This document shows positions 20,711 to 32,226 of a stretch of DNA of 64,000 nt, piece by piece (position 1 is the first letter of the stretch; every line of letters starts with the position of its first letter). Source of the stretch: Prorocentrum cordatum (taxonomy: Eukaryota > Sar > Dinophyceae > Prorocentrales > Prorocentraceae); NCBI GenBank assembly GCA_963575745.1, contig CAUYUJ010016158.1:72501-136500 (forward strand). The letters run 5' to 3'. The position numbers and the translations under genes were made by a program. Below the pieces are notes generated by a model. It was not told the origin of the DNA. It was given only the letters and a program-made list of their open reading frames with translations, and made no database searches.

Positions 20711-22304
20711 ATCAAATGCCTGGAGTTGCCGCCCCGCCGCCCCGTCTACGGGCAGCGCAGTGCCCTTTTGGAAGCGCTTCTGTGGTCGAGCGTTGTGGCA
20801 ACTCCGCCAAACTATCGGACCATGTGTTCCCCCAACCGTGGTGGAAACCCTTAGGGGAAGACTTGGGGGAGGATGGCGGGGAAGATCAGGAGGAAGCGGA
20901 GGAGGAGGTGGAGGAGGAGGAGGAGGAGAAGAAGAAGGAGGGGGCATCTTGGGAGCCTCTGGGTACACTCTTGGGGCCTCCGAGGAGCTTCCTGGAAGCC
21001 TCTTGGAGGCATCTTGGGGGCCTCCTTGGGCCTCTTGGGAGCCTTTGGGGGCTTCTCGGGGGCCTCTGTGGCCGTCTTGGTGGGCTCCTGGCCCATCTGA
21101 CGCCGTCGGACACCAGGCCTGTCTGGGCCGACTTGGGGCGCTCTTGGGGTGCTCCAGGGCCGTCTTGGAGACCATCTTGGGCGTCTTGAAGGCCTCTTGG
21201 GCCGTCTTGGGGCCCTGTTGGGCCTGTCTTGGGGGCCTCTTGCGCCGCTCGGCCATCCTGGAGGCCTCTTGGGCGATCTTGGGGCGATCTTTGGGGGCTC
21301 TTGGGCCGTCTCGGGCCGTGGGTAGGCCGACAAGAAGCAAATGCCAACCTACTTCGAAAACCTACGGCAAATCAATGATCTTGGCCTCTTCGGGCCTTCC
21401 TGGAGGCCCTCTTGGAGGCCGTCTTGGGCCATCTCAGGGCCATCTTCGGCCGTCTCGATGGGCTCCTGGCCCGACTGACGCCGTCGGAAGCCGTTTTGAA
21501 GGCCTCTCTGGGCCGACTTGGCACCCTCTTGGGGTGCTCCATCTTGGGCGTCTTGGAGGCCTCCTGGGTCGAACAAAGACATATGCCGAAGTCCTTCAAA
21601 AATTAAAGGACAATCAATGATGTTGGCCTCTTCGGGCCCTTTTGGAGGCCCTCTTGGAGGCCTCTTGGGCCGTCTTGGGCCATCTTAGAGCCAGCTTGGG
21701 CCGTCTTGGTGGGCTCCTGGCCCGTCTGACGCCGTCTTGGAGGCCATTCTGGCCGTCTTCAAGGCATCTTGGAGACCATCTCGGGCCATCTTGGCTGTCG
21801 TCGAGGCCATCTTGGGCGTCTTGGAGGCCTCTTGGGCCGTCTTCGGGCCCTCTTGGGGCCGTCTTGGGGACCTCTTGGGCCGTTCTGGGCCCATCTTGGA
21901 GGCCTCTTGGGCGATCTTGGGCCGACCTTGGAGGCGTCTTGGCCCGTCTTGGGCCGACGGAAAGCCCAAAAGGCACCACTGCCAAACTCCTTCAAACACC
22001 AAGGGAAAATCAATGCTTTTGGCCTCTTCGGGCCTTCCTGGAGGACCTCTTGGAGGCCTATTGGGCCGTATTGGCTGCCTTTTGGGGGCTTCTTGGGCCG
22101 TCTTGGGCCATTTTGAGGCCATCTTAGGCCGTCTTGAGTGCATCTTGGCCCGTCTTGGAGGTATATTGGGGCCATCTTAGCCGTCTTGGAGGCCATCTTG
22201 GGCGAACTTGGAGGCCATCTTGGGCCGTCTTGGAGCCGTCTGGGCAAGGAAAACCGTTTGCAACCACCTCTTGTGGGGCTTTCCGGGTTTTTCGGGGACC
22301 TTGG

Positions 22305-22520
22305 CGGGCTGGGCCGGAGCCTCAGGGAGAGTTCTTTTGGAAAAGGACCAAAACCAAAAGCGAAAGGATTCAGCACGCCGGGCACCCCTGTGATGAATCA
22401 ACAGGGGGCGGCGGATTGAAGACGCCTACGGCGATTCGCCGCCGCCCCCTGCCCTTTTGGAAGCGCTTCATTATGTGGCTGAACGTTGAGGCCAGAGCCC
22501 TGCCAAGCTATCGGACTCTA
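22305..22520 (+). repeat. Composite module with GGGGGCGGCGG hairpin (copy 1)
   Basis: The order is GGGCCGGAGCCTCAGGGAG, AACCAAAAGCGAAAGGATTC, CACGCCGGGCACCCC, then AGGGGGCGGCGG…CCGCCGCCCCCT (12-bp stem), then TTTTGGAAGCGC, then GCCAAGCTATCGGAC. Related copies lie at 23,862-24,110, 25,150-25,317 (internally deleted) and 29,610-29,745, and the right half alone at 20,760-20,870. This looks like a short non-coding dispersed element. Confidence 0.7.
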
Positions 22521-22786
22521 AAGTGAGCTGAGGGACGTGAGGAGCGGAAGCGAGCGTGCGCCCGCGGCCGTCTTGGTTCAAGCGGCCGGCCGCCTAAATT
22601 TGACTGTGCCTCACCGCGAGGCACAATATCGCTATCGATACTAAAAGGCATCCCCTTTAACTTGACATGGCTTCCCCTCTTGCGTTGATACTATCGTTAC
22701 TACGATACAACCGAGCTGGAGCTTGGCTTCGCCTGAAGCGAAGCTGCTGGCGGGGCCTCCCAGCCCTCTTCAAACTACTGGACCAT

Positions 22787-22825
22787 GTGTTCCCCGAATC
22801 GGTTTGGAAAGCCTTCGGGGAACAC
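22787..22825. repeat. Hairpin GTGTTCCCCGAA (copy 1)
   Basis: The arms GTGTTCCCCGAA and TTCGGGGAACAC flank a 15-nt loop (TCGGTTTGGAAAGCC). A diverged copy follows at about 22,938-22,977. Confidence 0.9.
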
Positions 22826-24050
22826 GTGGGGAGGACGGGGAAGAGGAGGAGAGTGAGGAGTGGGCGTGTTCGGGGCCCTTTTGGGGCTCTTGTGAGCTTT
22901 TGGAGGCGTGTTGGGGCCTGCTGGCCTTTCGGACCGGGTGTTCCCAAATCGGTTTGGAAAGTTTTCGGGGAACACGTGGAGGAGGTCGGGGAAGAGGAGG
23001 AGAGTGAGGAGAAAGGGGAAGGGAGGAAGAGCCCTCTTGGGAGCCTCTTGAGGCACTCTTCTGCTCAATTGGGCCATATTGGCCGTCTTGGAGGCATCTT
23101 GAAGGTCATCTTGGCCGTCTGGAGGCCATTTTGACCCTTTCGGGCCTTCCTGGAGGGCGTCTTGGAGGGCTCTTGGGCCGTCTTGGAGGCCTCTTGCGAG
23201 CCTTTTGGGCAGTCTAAGGCCATCTTGAGGCCGTTTGGGGCCGTCTTGGGTGCATCTTGGGGCGATCTTCGCTGTCTTGGAGGCCTTCTTGGCCGTCTTG
23301 AAGGCATCTTGGAGGCCATCTTGGCCGTCCTGGAGTCCACCTTCGGCGTCTTCGGGGCCCTCTTGGGCCGTCTTGGCCTTTTTTGGAGGCCCTCTTGGTG
23401 GCCTCTTGGTCTGTCATGGGGCCATCTTGGAGGCCTCTTGGGCGCTCTTGGGACGATGTTTGGGGCCTCTTGGGCCGTCTTGGGCCGTCGGAGAGCTGAT
23501 AAGAAGAAAATGCCCAAATCCTTCAAACACCCACGGAAAATGATTTGTACCCTTTCTGGCCTTCCTGGAGGACGTCTTGGAGAACTCTTGGGGGCCTCTT
23601 GGCCTGTCATAGGCCATCTTGGAGCCATCTTGGGCCGCCTTGGAGGCCTATTGGACGACCTTGAAGGCATCTTTGACTCTCTCGGGCCGTCTTGGAAGCC
23701 ATCTTGGACCATATTTGGCGACTTGGAGGCCATCTTGGAGACCATCTTGGGACAATGTGACCATCTTAGAGGCCATCTTGAGCCGTCTTGGAGAATGTGT
23801 TGTGGACGTTGGGGTCGTTTATGCTGCCTTGTGCGGCCTTTCGGGTGGCCAGCGGGACGGGCCGAAGCCCCAGGGAGTTTTTCTAAAAGAACCAACATCG
23901 AAAGGGTCTAGCACGCCGGGCACCCCATGTGGCAAGCCAACAGGGGGCGGCGGATCGGAGACGCCTACGGCGAATCACCGCCGCCCCCTGCCTTTTTGGA
24001 AGCGCCTATGTGGCCGAAGGTTGTGGCCAGAGGCCTGCCAAGCTATCGGA

Positions 24051-24097
24051 CCACGTGTTCCCCGAATCGGTTTGGAAAGCCTTCGGGGAACACGTGG
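24051..24097. repeat. Perfect 16-bp hairpin, 15-nt loop (copy 3)
   Basis: CCACGTGTTCCCCGAA (24,051-24,066) is exactly complementary to TTCGGGGAACACGTGG (24,082-24,097). The same structure with one loop change is at 25,271-25,317. It forms the right edge of the composite module. Confidence 0.95.
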
Positions 24098-25270
24098 GCA
24101 TCTTGAAGGTCATCTTGGCCGTCTGGAGGCCATTTTGACCATTTCGGGCCTTCTTGGAGGACGTCTTGGAGGGCTCTTGGACTGTCTTCGAGGCCATCTC
24201 GAGCGTCTTGGAGACCTCCTGGGCCGTTTGGGGGCCTCTTGGGGCCGTGTCTTGGGCCTCTTGGGCGATCTTTGTGGGCACTTGGGCCGTCTCGGGCCGT
24301 CGGAAGGCAGAAAAAAAACAAATGCCACAATCCTTCAAACACCCATGGCAAATCAATGATTTTGGCCTTTTCGGGCCTTCCTGGAGGCCCTTTGGGAGGC
24401 CTCTTAGGCCGTCTTGAGCACTTAGGGCCATGTTCGGCGGTCTTGGTGGGCTCCTGGTCCGTCTGACGCCGTAGGAAGCCGTTTGGGGGGCCTCTATGGG
24501 CCGACTTGGGGCCCTCTTGGATTGCTCCAGGGCCGTCTTGGAGGCCACCTTGGGCGTCTTAAAGGCCTCCTGTGCCGTCTTGGGGACCTCTTGGGGCCGT
24601 CTTGGGGCCCTCTTGGGCCGTTCTGTGGCCGTCTTGGAGGCCTCTTGGGCGACTTGGGGCCCTCTTGGTGTGTTTCGGGGCCGTCTTGGAGGCCATCTTG
24701 GGCGTCTTGGAGGCCATCTTGGGCGTCTTGGAGGCCTCTTGTGCCGTCTTGGGGCCCTCTTGGGGCCGTCTTGTAGGCCTCTTGGGCCGTCATGGGGCCT
24801 TCTTGGGGGCCTCTTGGGCGATTTTGGGAGCCTCTTAGGCCGGCTTGAGCCGTCGGAATGCCGAGAAGAAGCAAATCCCCAAATCCTTCAAAAACCTTAG
24901 GGAAATCAAAGATTTTGACCTCTTCGGGCCCTCCTGGTTGACCTCTTGGAGGCCTCTTGGGCCGTCTGGGAGGCCTCTGGGGGGCCTCTTGGGCCGTCTT
25001 GGGCCGTCTTGGACTCTCTTGGGCCGTCTTGGAGGCCGTCTTGGACCATCTTGGGCCATCTTCGCGATTTTTGAGGATGTCCCGAGCGAAACGGCCGTTT
25101 CAGGGAGGATTTGTCGTGGAGTTTGCGCTCCTGGAAGAGCCTCCCGGTACCCCGGCGGGACGGGCCGAAGCGCCAGGGGGATTTCTGCAAAAAGAATCAC
25201 CGCCGCCCCTTGCCTTTTTGGAAGCGCCTGTGTGGTCGGACGTTGAGGCCAGACCTGCCAAGCCATCGGA

Positions 25271-25317
25271 CCACGTGTTCCCCGAATCGGTTTGGAAGAC
25301 CTTCGGGGAACACGTGG
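25271..25317. repeat. Perfect 16-bp hairpin, 15-nt loop (copy 4)
   Basis: The stem is identical to the 24,051 copy, with the loop changed to TCGGTTTGGAAGACC. It lies in the second half of the ~1,220-bp tandem duplication. Confidence 0.95.
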
Positions 25318-26089
25318 GCATCTTGAAGGTCATCTTGGCCGTCTGGAGGCCATTTTGACAATTTCGGGCCTTCTTGGAGGACGTCTTGGAGGGCTCTTGG
25401 ACCGTCTTGGAGGCCATCTTGAGCGTCTTGGAGACCTCCTGGGCCATCTTGGGGGCCTCTTGGGGCCGTGTCTTGGGCCTCTTGGGCGATTTTTGGGGGC
25501 ACTTGGGCCGTCTCGGGCCGTCGGAAGGCACAACAAAAAGCAAATGCCACAATCCTTCAAACACCCATGGCAAATCAATGATTTTGGCCTTTTCGGGCCT
25601 TCCTGGGGGCCCTCTTGGAGGCCTCTTGGGCCGTCTTGGGCCATCTTAGGCCATGTTCGGCCGTCTTGGTGGGCTCCTGGTCCGTCTGACGCCGTAGGAA
25701 GCCGTTTGGGGGGCCTCTCTAGGCCGACTTGGGGCCCTCTTGAACTGCTCCAGGGCCGCCTTGGAGGCCATCTTGGGCGTCTTAAAGGCCTCCTGTGCCG
25801 TCTGGGGGGTCTCTTGGGGCCGTCTTCGGGCCCTCTTGGGCCGTTCTGGGGCCATCTTGGAGGCCTCTTGGGCGATCTTTCGGCGATCTTTGGGGGCTCT
25901 TGGGCCGTCTCGGGCCGTCGGAAGGCCGAAAAGAATGAAATGTCAAATCCTTCTAAAACCTCTGGAAAATCAATGTTTTTGGCCTTTTCTGGCCTTCCTG
26001 GAGGCCCTCGTGGGGGGTAAGGGTAAGGGTTTTGTCTCCGCCTCCTGGAACAAGGCTCGCGGACGGGTTTTGGAGATTCTCAGAAAGTT

Positions 26090-27430
26090 TTTTTGCGGAT
26101 TACAAATTGATTCCCTTTGTGGCGGATTACACATTGATTCTTTGTGTGGCAGATTACAAGTTGATTCCTTCTGTGGCGGATTCTAAATTGATTTCTGTTT
26201 TGGCGGATTCCACTTTGATTCTCTTTGTGGCGGATTACAAATGGAATTCTTGTGTGGCGGATTACAAATTTATTCCTTTTGTGGCGGATTACACATTAAT
26301 TTCTTTTGTCGCGGATTATAAATGTATTCCTTTTGTGGCGGATTACAATTTGATGCCTTTTGTGGCGGGTTTCACATTAATTTCTTCTGTGGTGGATTAC
26401 AAATTGATTCCTTTTGTGGCGGATTGCAGATTGATTCCTTTTGTGGCGGATTACATGTTGATTCCTTTTGTGGCGGATTACAAAAGGAATCTTTATGTGG
26501 CGAGTTACAAATTGATTACTTTTGTGGCGAGCCCAGCTGGTAGCGACCCAGGTCCCAAAGGAAACATTCAAAAAACAATAAATCATTGAAAATGAAAGAA
26601 ATTATACGACTCTCAATCGTTTTTGAGGCTTGGGACCAAACACGTATAAAAAAACACAGCATGTCCCACCTCCTAGGAGCCCAAATAATATAAAACACAG
26701 CATTTCCATACATCAGGATTCCAAAATGCTGTGTTTTATTTGGTGTGGGCTCCTGGGAGGTGGGCAATGCTGTGTTGTTGTAGGTTGTTGGTCCCAAGCG
26801 TCAAAACCTATTGAGAGTCGTATTTGAATGTGTTTTTCTTTTTTTGAGACCTGGGTCACTACCAGCTGGGCTTGCCACAAAAATAATCAATGTGTAATTC
26901 GCCACAAAAAGATTCCTTTTGTAATCCGCCACAAAAGGAATCAATTTGTAATCCACCACAAAAGAATCAATATGTAATCCGCCACACAAGGAATTAATAT
27001 GTAATCCACCACAGAAGAAATTAATTCGTAATCCGCCACAAAAGGCATCAATTTGTAATCCGCCACAAATGGATTCCATTTAATCCGCGACAAAAGGAAT
27101 TACTTTGTAATCCGCCACAAAAAGGAATAAATTTGCAATCCGCCACAACAGGAATCAATGTGTAATCTGCCACAAAAGGAATCAATGTGTGATCCGCCAC
27201 AAACAAAATTAATTTGTAATTCGCCACGAAAGGAATCAAATTGTAATTCGCCACACAAGGAATCAATTTGAAGTCCGACACAAAAGAAATCAATGTGTAA
27301 TCCGCCACAAGCGAAATTAATTTGTAATTCGCCACAAAAGGATTCTTTTTGTAATCCAATGCAAAAGGAATCAAATTATACTCTGCCACAAGAGGAATCA
27401 ATTTGTAATCCGCCACAAAAGAAAACCTTT
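26090..27430. mobile_element. Foldback-type element with arms of 27-bp repeats
   Basis: The left arm (26,090-26,525) is about 16 tandem copies of a 27-bp unit (GATTACAAATTGATTCC then TTTTGTGGCG). The right arm (26,870-27,430) is the same unit in reverse complement. The inner flanks are also inverted: CCCAGCTGGTAGCGACCCAG against CTGGGTCACTACCAGCTGGG, TACGACTCTCAAT against ATTGAGAGTCGTA, and AACACAGCAT against ATGCTGTGTT. The centre is near 26,706-26,722. The architecture is that of foldback transposons, whose long inverted termini consist of short subrepeats. There is no internal gene, so it would be non-autonomous. The 9-residue periodic peptides (FVADYKLIP) in the arms follow from 27 being a multiple of 3. 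Confidence 0.8.
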
Positions 27431-27474
27431 TGTAGGGAGGGGATGTAAATGGTGGGCCAGTCGCTCCTAGGATT

Positions 27475-29040
27475 CTATGAGAGGTGGATCCACTTCTCAT
27501 CGGGTGCTACTAGATGCGGATCCATATGTAATGGGATTTTCTTAGAGGTGGATCCATCGCTAATAAGACTCCACTAGAGGCGGATCCATGTCAGATAGGA
27601 TTCCATTGCAGGTGGACCCATCTCTAATCGGATTCCATTAGAGGTGGACCCATCCCTAGAAGGATTATATCAGAAGTGGGTCCATCCCGAAAAGAAGTCT
27701 TTTAGAGGTGGGCCCATATGCAATAGGGTTCGGTGGATCCATGTCTAATAGGATTGTGTTAGAGGTTTACCCATCTCTAATACGATTCAATTAGAGGCGG
27801 GCCCATCTGTAGTAGGATTCTATTAGAGGTGGATCCATGTGTAGCAGGGTTCTATTAGAGGTGGACCCGTCTCTGATAGGATCACATTTGAAGTGGGTCC
27901 ATATGCGATCGGTGTTCTTTTGAGGTGGGCCCATCTCTCATAGGATTCCATTAGTTGTGGATCCAGCTGTAGTCGGGTTGCATTAGAGATGGATCCTTAT
28001 GTAACAGGATTTTATTATATGCGGATCCATTCGTAATGGGATTCTTTTAGGGGTGGACCCATTTGTATTCGGATTCTATTAGGGGTGGGTCCATCCGTGG
28101 TAGGATTGAAGTGGGATGGGCCCGTTTGTAATCGGATCCTAGTAGAGGTGGATCCAGATGTATTAGAAGTATATTAGAGGTGGGCCCATGTCTTGTAGGA
28201 CCCCATCAGAGGTAGGTGGGCCCATCCCTAATAGGATTCTAGCATCGGCGGGTCCTTATATGGTAGGATTCTGTTACAGGTGGGCCCATCTGCCATAGGA
28301 TTCTGTTAGAGATGGATCCATCCGCACTAGGATTCAATTAGAGGTGGGTCCATCTCTAATCGGATTCTATCAGAGGTGGATCCATCTCTAAAGGATTCCA
28401 GTCGAGGTGGATCCATGTGCAATAGCATTCTGTTAGAGGTGGACCAATAGCTAATAACATGCCATTGGGGATGGAACCACCTCCAATAGGATCCCATTAG
28501 AGGTGGATCCATTCGTAATTGGAGCCCATCAGAGGGGCATCCATGTCTAATTGGAATCTACCAGAGGTGGATCCATCGCTAATATGATTCTAGTAGAGTC
28601 AGACGTGGGTTCATATGCAAAAAAGGTTTTATTAGAGGTGGTTCCATCCGTACCAGGATCCCATTCGAGGTGGATCCATCTCCGATGGGATGCCATGAGT
28701 TGTGGACCCATCTCTAATGGCATTCTATCAGAGGTGGATCCATATGCCATAGGAATATATTAGAGGTGGCTCCTTTTGTAGTGTAGTGGGGTTGTATTCG
28801 GGGGGATCAATTCCTAATCGGATTGTATGGGAGGTGGATCCATCTGTAGTAGGATTCTCTGCGAGGTGGATCCATATGTAATGCGATTCTATGAGAAGTG
28901 GACCCATCTGTAATGCGGTTCTATTCGAAGCCGATCCATGCGTTTTAAGATTCCTTCAGAGGTGGATGCATCAGTAAAAGGATTCCATTTGAGGTGGGCC
29001 CATCTCTAATATGATTCCAGTAGAGGCGGATCCATTTCTA
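27475..29040. repeat. 32-bp tandem array containing GGATCC
   Basis: About 49 diverged copies of GAGGTGGATCCATCTCTAAT then AGGATTCCATTA. Units vary between GGATCC and GGACCC/GGGCCC at the centre. It abuts the foldback element on the left and the GGCC family on the right. Confidence 0.9.
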
Positions 29041-29049
29041 ATCATATTC

Positions 29050-30310
29050 CATCCTGCTACTCCACGGGGACATGGGTGCAAAACGTCATGTTCCAGGGGG
29101 CTGGGACAAAACCTCCACCCTCTTGGGGGCCTCTTGAGCCGTCTTGGGCCAGCTTCGAGCCAACTTCGGCCATCTTGGTGGGTTCCTGGCACGTCTGACG
29201 CCGTCGGGAGCCGTTTGGGAGGCCTTTCTGGGCCGACTGTGGGCCCTCTTGGGGCGGTTCGGGGCCGTCTTGGAGGCCATCTTGGGCGTCTTGGAGGCCA
29301 TCTTGCGGCCCTCTTGGGGCCGTCTTGGAGGCCATTTGGGCCGTCATGGGGCCCTCTTGGGGGCCCCTGGGCGATCTGTGGTGCGTCTTGGGCCGTCTTG
29401 AGCAGTCGGAAAGCCGAGGAGAAGCAAATTCCCAAACCCTTCAAACACGTAAAAACATACAGATTTCGGCCTCTGCGGGCCCTCCTGGAGGACCTCTTGG
29501 AGGCTTCTTGGGCTGCCTGGGAGGCCTCTGGGGGGCCTCTTGGGCCGTCTTGGACTCTTGGGCCGTCTTGGAGGCCGTATTGGAGCATCTTGGGCGGACT
29601 TGGACCCTGGCGGGACGGGCCGAAGCGCCAGGGGGAGTTCTTTTCTGGAACAAAAACCAATACCAAAACCAAAACCGAAAGGATCCAGCACGCCAGGCAC
29701 CCCTGCGATGAATCGACCTGGGGCGGCGGATCAATGGGCCTTCGGCCCAACCCACCACCGTGCGTGGCATGTCGGTCTGAGGCCTCTTGAATGTTGGCTG
29801 GGATCTCGTCGGTGCCTCTCGGGGGCCTCACTGAGGCGGTTTTGAGGCTTCCGGCGAGCTGTTTTGATGCCTCCTGGGGCCCCTTCTTAGGGTTCTCTTG
29901 AGCCTCTCTTGGGGGCGTCTTGGGGCCTTGTGGGGGCCTCTTGGGACCTGGTGGGAGCCTCTTTGGGGTCTCTTGGGGCCTCTCGTGTGCCTCTTTTGCT
30001 GAAAGGTTAGGATTTTCGGATCGCGCTCGCCCTCGTTGGCGCCTCTTGGGCCGTCTCTGGGCTCTCTTGGGACGTCTTTGGGCTCTCTTGGGGGCCTCTC
30101 AGGCGCCATCTTGGAGCAGCCTTGGGGGCCTCTTGGGACGTTTTGGAGCGTCGGAGGATCGACGCGTGAAGATCGCAAAACGCACTGAAACGTATTAGAT
30201 GATCATTGATTTTGGCCTCTCGGAGGACTCTTGGGAAGGCTCTTTGGGCTCTCGTGCGGCGTCTCGAAGGCCTCTTGAACCTCCTTGGGGCCCTCTCCTT
30301 GGGCGTCTTC
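29050..30310 (+). repeat. GGCC/CTTGG dispersed repeat, second plus-oriented block
   Basis: Same texture as 20.93-25.99 kb. It contains one AAATTCCCAAACCCTTCAAACAC module at ~29,424 and one composite module (29,610-29,745) that keeps the AAAACCGAAAGGATCCAGCA and CACGCCAGGCACCCC segments. Confidence 0.8.
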
Positions 30311-31525
30311 CAACGATCGTGCGGCGATTCCGGGCCCTCTTGCAGTCGGGGCGCCGAATAAGGTCCACTTTACTTTCTGGAAGGGGCTCGGCCGTTCCTT
30401 CGGTTTGCGTGCGTTCTGCTCCTTTTTTGGTGGCGACCCTCCCTGGCGATCCTTGGAAAAAAGGGGCTTCGTTCCTTATGTATCGTTCCTTAGGTCAACG
30501 CTCCGACTGCAGACCGTCTCGCGGGCCTCTTGTGGCCCTCTCTTGGCCCCTCCGCCCCGGCCGATTCTCGGCACCTCTCGGGGCCGGGCCGCTCAGAGCA
30601 CCTTCGGGGTTCTCAGGGCCGAGGCTCCAGGGGATCCACCTGCAGTCGGGGCGCTGAAGGTGGAGCCAGCTATAGAGGGGATCCAACTACAGTTGGATCC
30701 CCTCTATAGCTGCCTCGATGCTGCGCCGCCGCTGCGCCAGTGCCCTTCCCCGCAAGCCTGTGGTCTTCGGGCTCCTCTTTCTCTTCGGGATGGCTGTCCC
30801 GCGGCGGGGCTGCGGCCGTGCGAGTGCTGTGCCACTCACGGATTTTCTCTTTGGGGGGTGTCCCTTCGACGCGCACTCGACTGGGCCTCCTCATTGAGGA
30901 CTGAGGCTCCAGGGGATCCAATTAGGGACCTGAGGATATCGTGGACACCCATGCCAAGAAACACCCTGCTTGCCTCCAGGGTGCACTGGGTTTCTTGGGT
31001 TTCGATGGTTTTGCATTGGAAAGCGTGAAGTTCCCACACCATAAATCCATGGACGTCTTGGGGTCTCAGGGTTGGTCGAGCTACTACGGCACTAACTCCT
31101 GCCTCAAGGTCACGGTGGCATATGTTTGTGCAGTTTTGTTTCTCTTTGCCAATTCGGCGAATGCCGCCCCTGCCGCCGTCGGTGGCCCCTCTCGCGAGGC
31201 CTTCCCCAACCATTCGACCAGCATAGCGCCAGAGCCAATCCCTGCCCCGCCCTTCAGCTCCCCCCTTCCTCCTCTCCTCTCCCTTGGTGATCGTTTTCTT
31301 ATTCATTGTTTTGCCGATCGGCGCGGGCCCTCGCGCTCCCCCCTCCCCCCCCCATGGAGTACATGTTGGCTGCTTTTGGCGCGTGCTGCGAGCAGGTGGA
31401 GTCTCCCCCACACGACGCACTGTTGCAAACAGTCGCATTAAGCAGAGGTCCAGAGCAAGACCCCCCACCCTCCCCTCCCATTCCGCCCAACGTCGAAACG
31501 CCAAATCCGAAAACGCTCAGTTGTC
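30310..31525. other. No gene identified
   Basis: GC-rich unique-looking DNA. It contains repeated GCAGTCGGGGCGC words (30,341 and ~30,644), repeats of GAGGCTCCAGGGGATCCA, and the perfect palindrome at 30,668-30,711. The open frames lack recognisable domains. Confidence 0.5.
30668..30711. repeat. Perfect 21-bp inverted repeat with 2-nt spacer
   Basis: AGCTATAGAGGGGATCCAAC(T) and its exact reverse complement are separated by AC, 44 nt in total. Such perfect symmetry points to a recent origin or an active process. Confidence 0.95.
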
Positions 31526-31529
31526 GTTT

Positions 31530-31735
31530 CTCCCTCCGGCCAAGACCCCAGACAATCTGATCCTGGACGCCTCCTGGAATCTATCCTCGGGCTGGCTTCC
31601 ACCCCAGATCGATCTCTGGCAGCTATGGGGCCCGAAACGGGCCTTCAGGCCGAAAAAGAGGATAAGCCCACTGAGCCATTTGTTTTTTCGCAATCCCCCC
31701 CGCCATCCTGCGCGCGGAGGTTGGCCGCGAACTCG
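31530..31735 (+). other. Coding-like segment, unidentified
   Basis: One frame reads KTPDNLILDASWNLSSGWLP then PQIDLWQLWGPKRAFRPKK. Its composition is protein-like and unlike the low-complexity surroundings. It runs into a GTC tract and has no clear start or splice sites. It may be an exon remnant or the N-terminal part of a retroelement. I do not recognise a family. Confidence 0.3.
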
Positions 31736-31736
31736 T

Positions 31737-32177
31737 CGGGTCATCGTCGTCGTCGTCGTCGTCGTCGCCGTCATGGTCGTCGTCGCTGTCGGCTCCGTCG
31801 TCTTCGTCGTCGTCGTCGTCGTTGTCGTCGTCGTCGTCGTCGTCATCGTCATCGTCATAGTCGTCGTCGTCGCCTTCGTCGTCGCAACCGTCGTCGTTTA
31901 TGTCAGCGTGTTCGCGTCGTCGCGGTGGTCGTGGTGGTCGTGGTGGTCGACGCAGTTGCCTCTGTTGCCGTCGGGGTTGCGTCGCGGCTGTGGCCGCTTT
32001 GGTCCCCGGCGGAGGAGATCACCCCGCGGCGCCCGCCGTCGTCGGCGAGCGGAGGGCCACAGAAGCATCCCACCCCTCGGCCCCCCCACACCGCGGCAGG
32101 CCACCGCCTCGCCGTCGTCGTCGGCGGCCGGGACTGTCGGCGGCCTCTCTGCGGCCTTCGACTGCAGCGCGGTCTCA

Positions 32178-32221
<44 letters not shown>

Positions 32222-32226
32222 AGTCG
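31737..32226. repeat. GTC/TCG triplet tracts with a GC-rich interval
   Basis: 31,737-31,920 and 32,174-32,225 are imperfect GTC tracts. The interval between is GC-rich and codes for nothing recognised. The second tract abuts the truncated LINE. Confidence 0.85.

Larger units (their letters stand above)
20930..25990 (+). repeat. 5-kb block of GGCC/CTTGG repeat with higher-order modules
   Basis: The base texture is a degenerate CTTGG-GGCC-(T/A)C word. Embedded at intervals is a conserved module, AAATGCC-AA-CCTTCAAACACCC then GG-AAATCAATGATTTTGGCC, at about 21,330, 21,580, 21,980, 23,510, 24,310, 24,870, 25,535 and 25,925; a relative is at 29,420. A second module carries two hairpins and is listed separately. 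Coordinates 24,050-24,580 are nearly repeated at 25,270-25,805 (offset about 1,220 bp). All ORFs here are Gly/Leu/Arg/Pro-rich shadows. Confidence 0.85.

Noticed and set aside
26024-26040. GGGTAAGGGTAAGGG as an interstitial telomere
   Set aside because: Only two repeats, and it does not match the TTTAGGG type expected for dinoflagellates.
26032-26589. 9-residue repeat protein (FVADYKLIP) as a solenoid or secreted repeat protein
   Set aside because: The 27-bp unit gives open periodic peptides in more than one frame and on both arms of a palindrome; no start context or non-repeat domain is present.
27475-29040. CRISPR-like array of ~32-bp units
   Set aside because: The units are contiguous and diverged, there are no spacers, and the sequence is eukaryotic.
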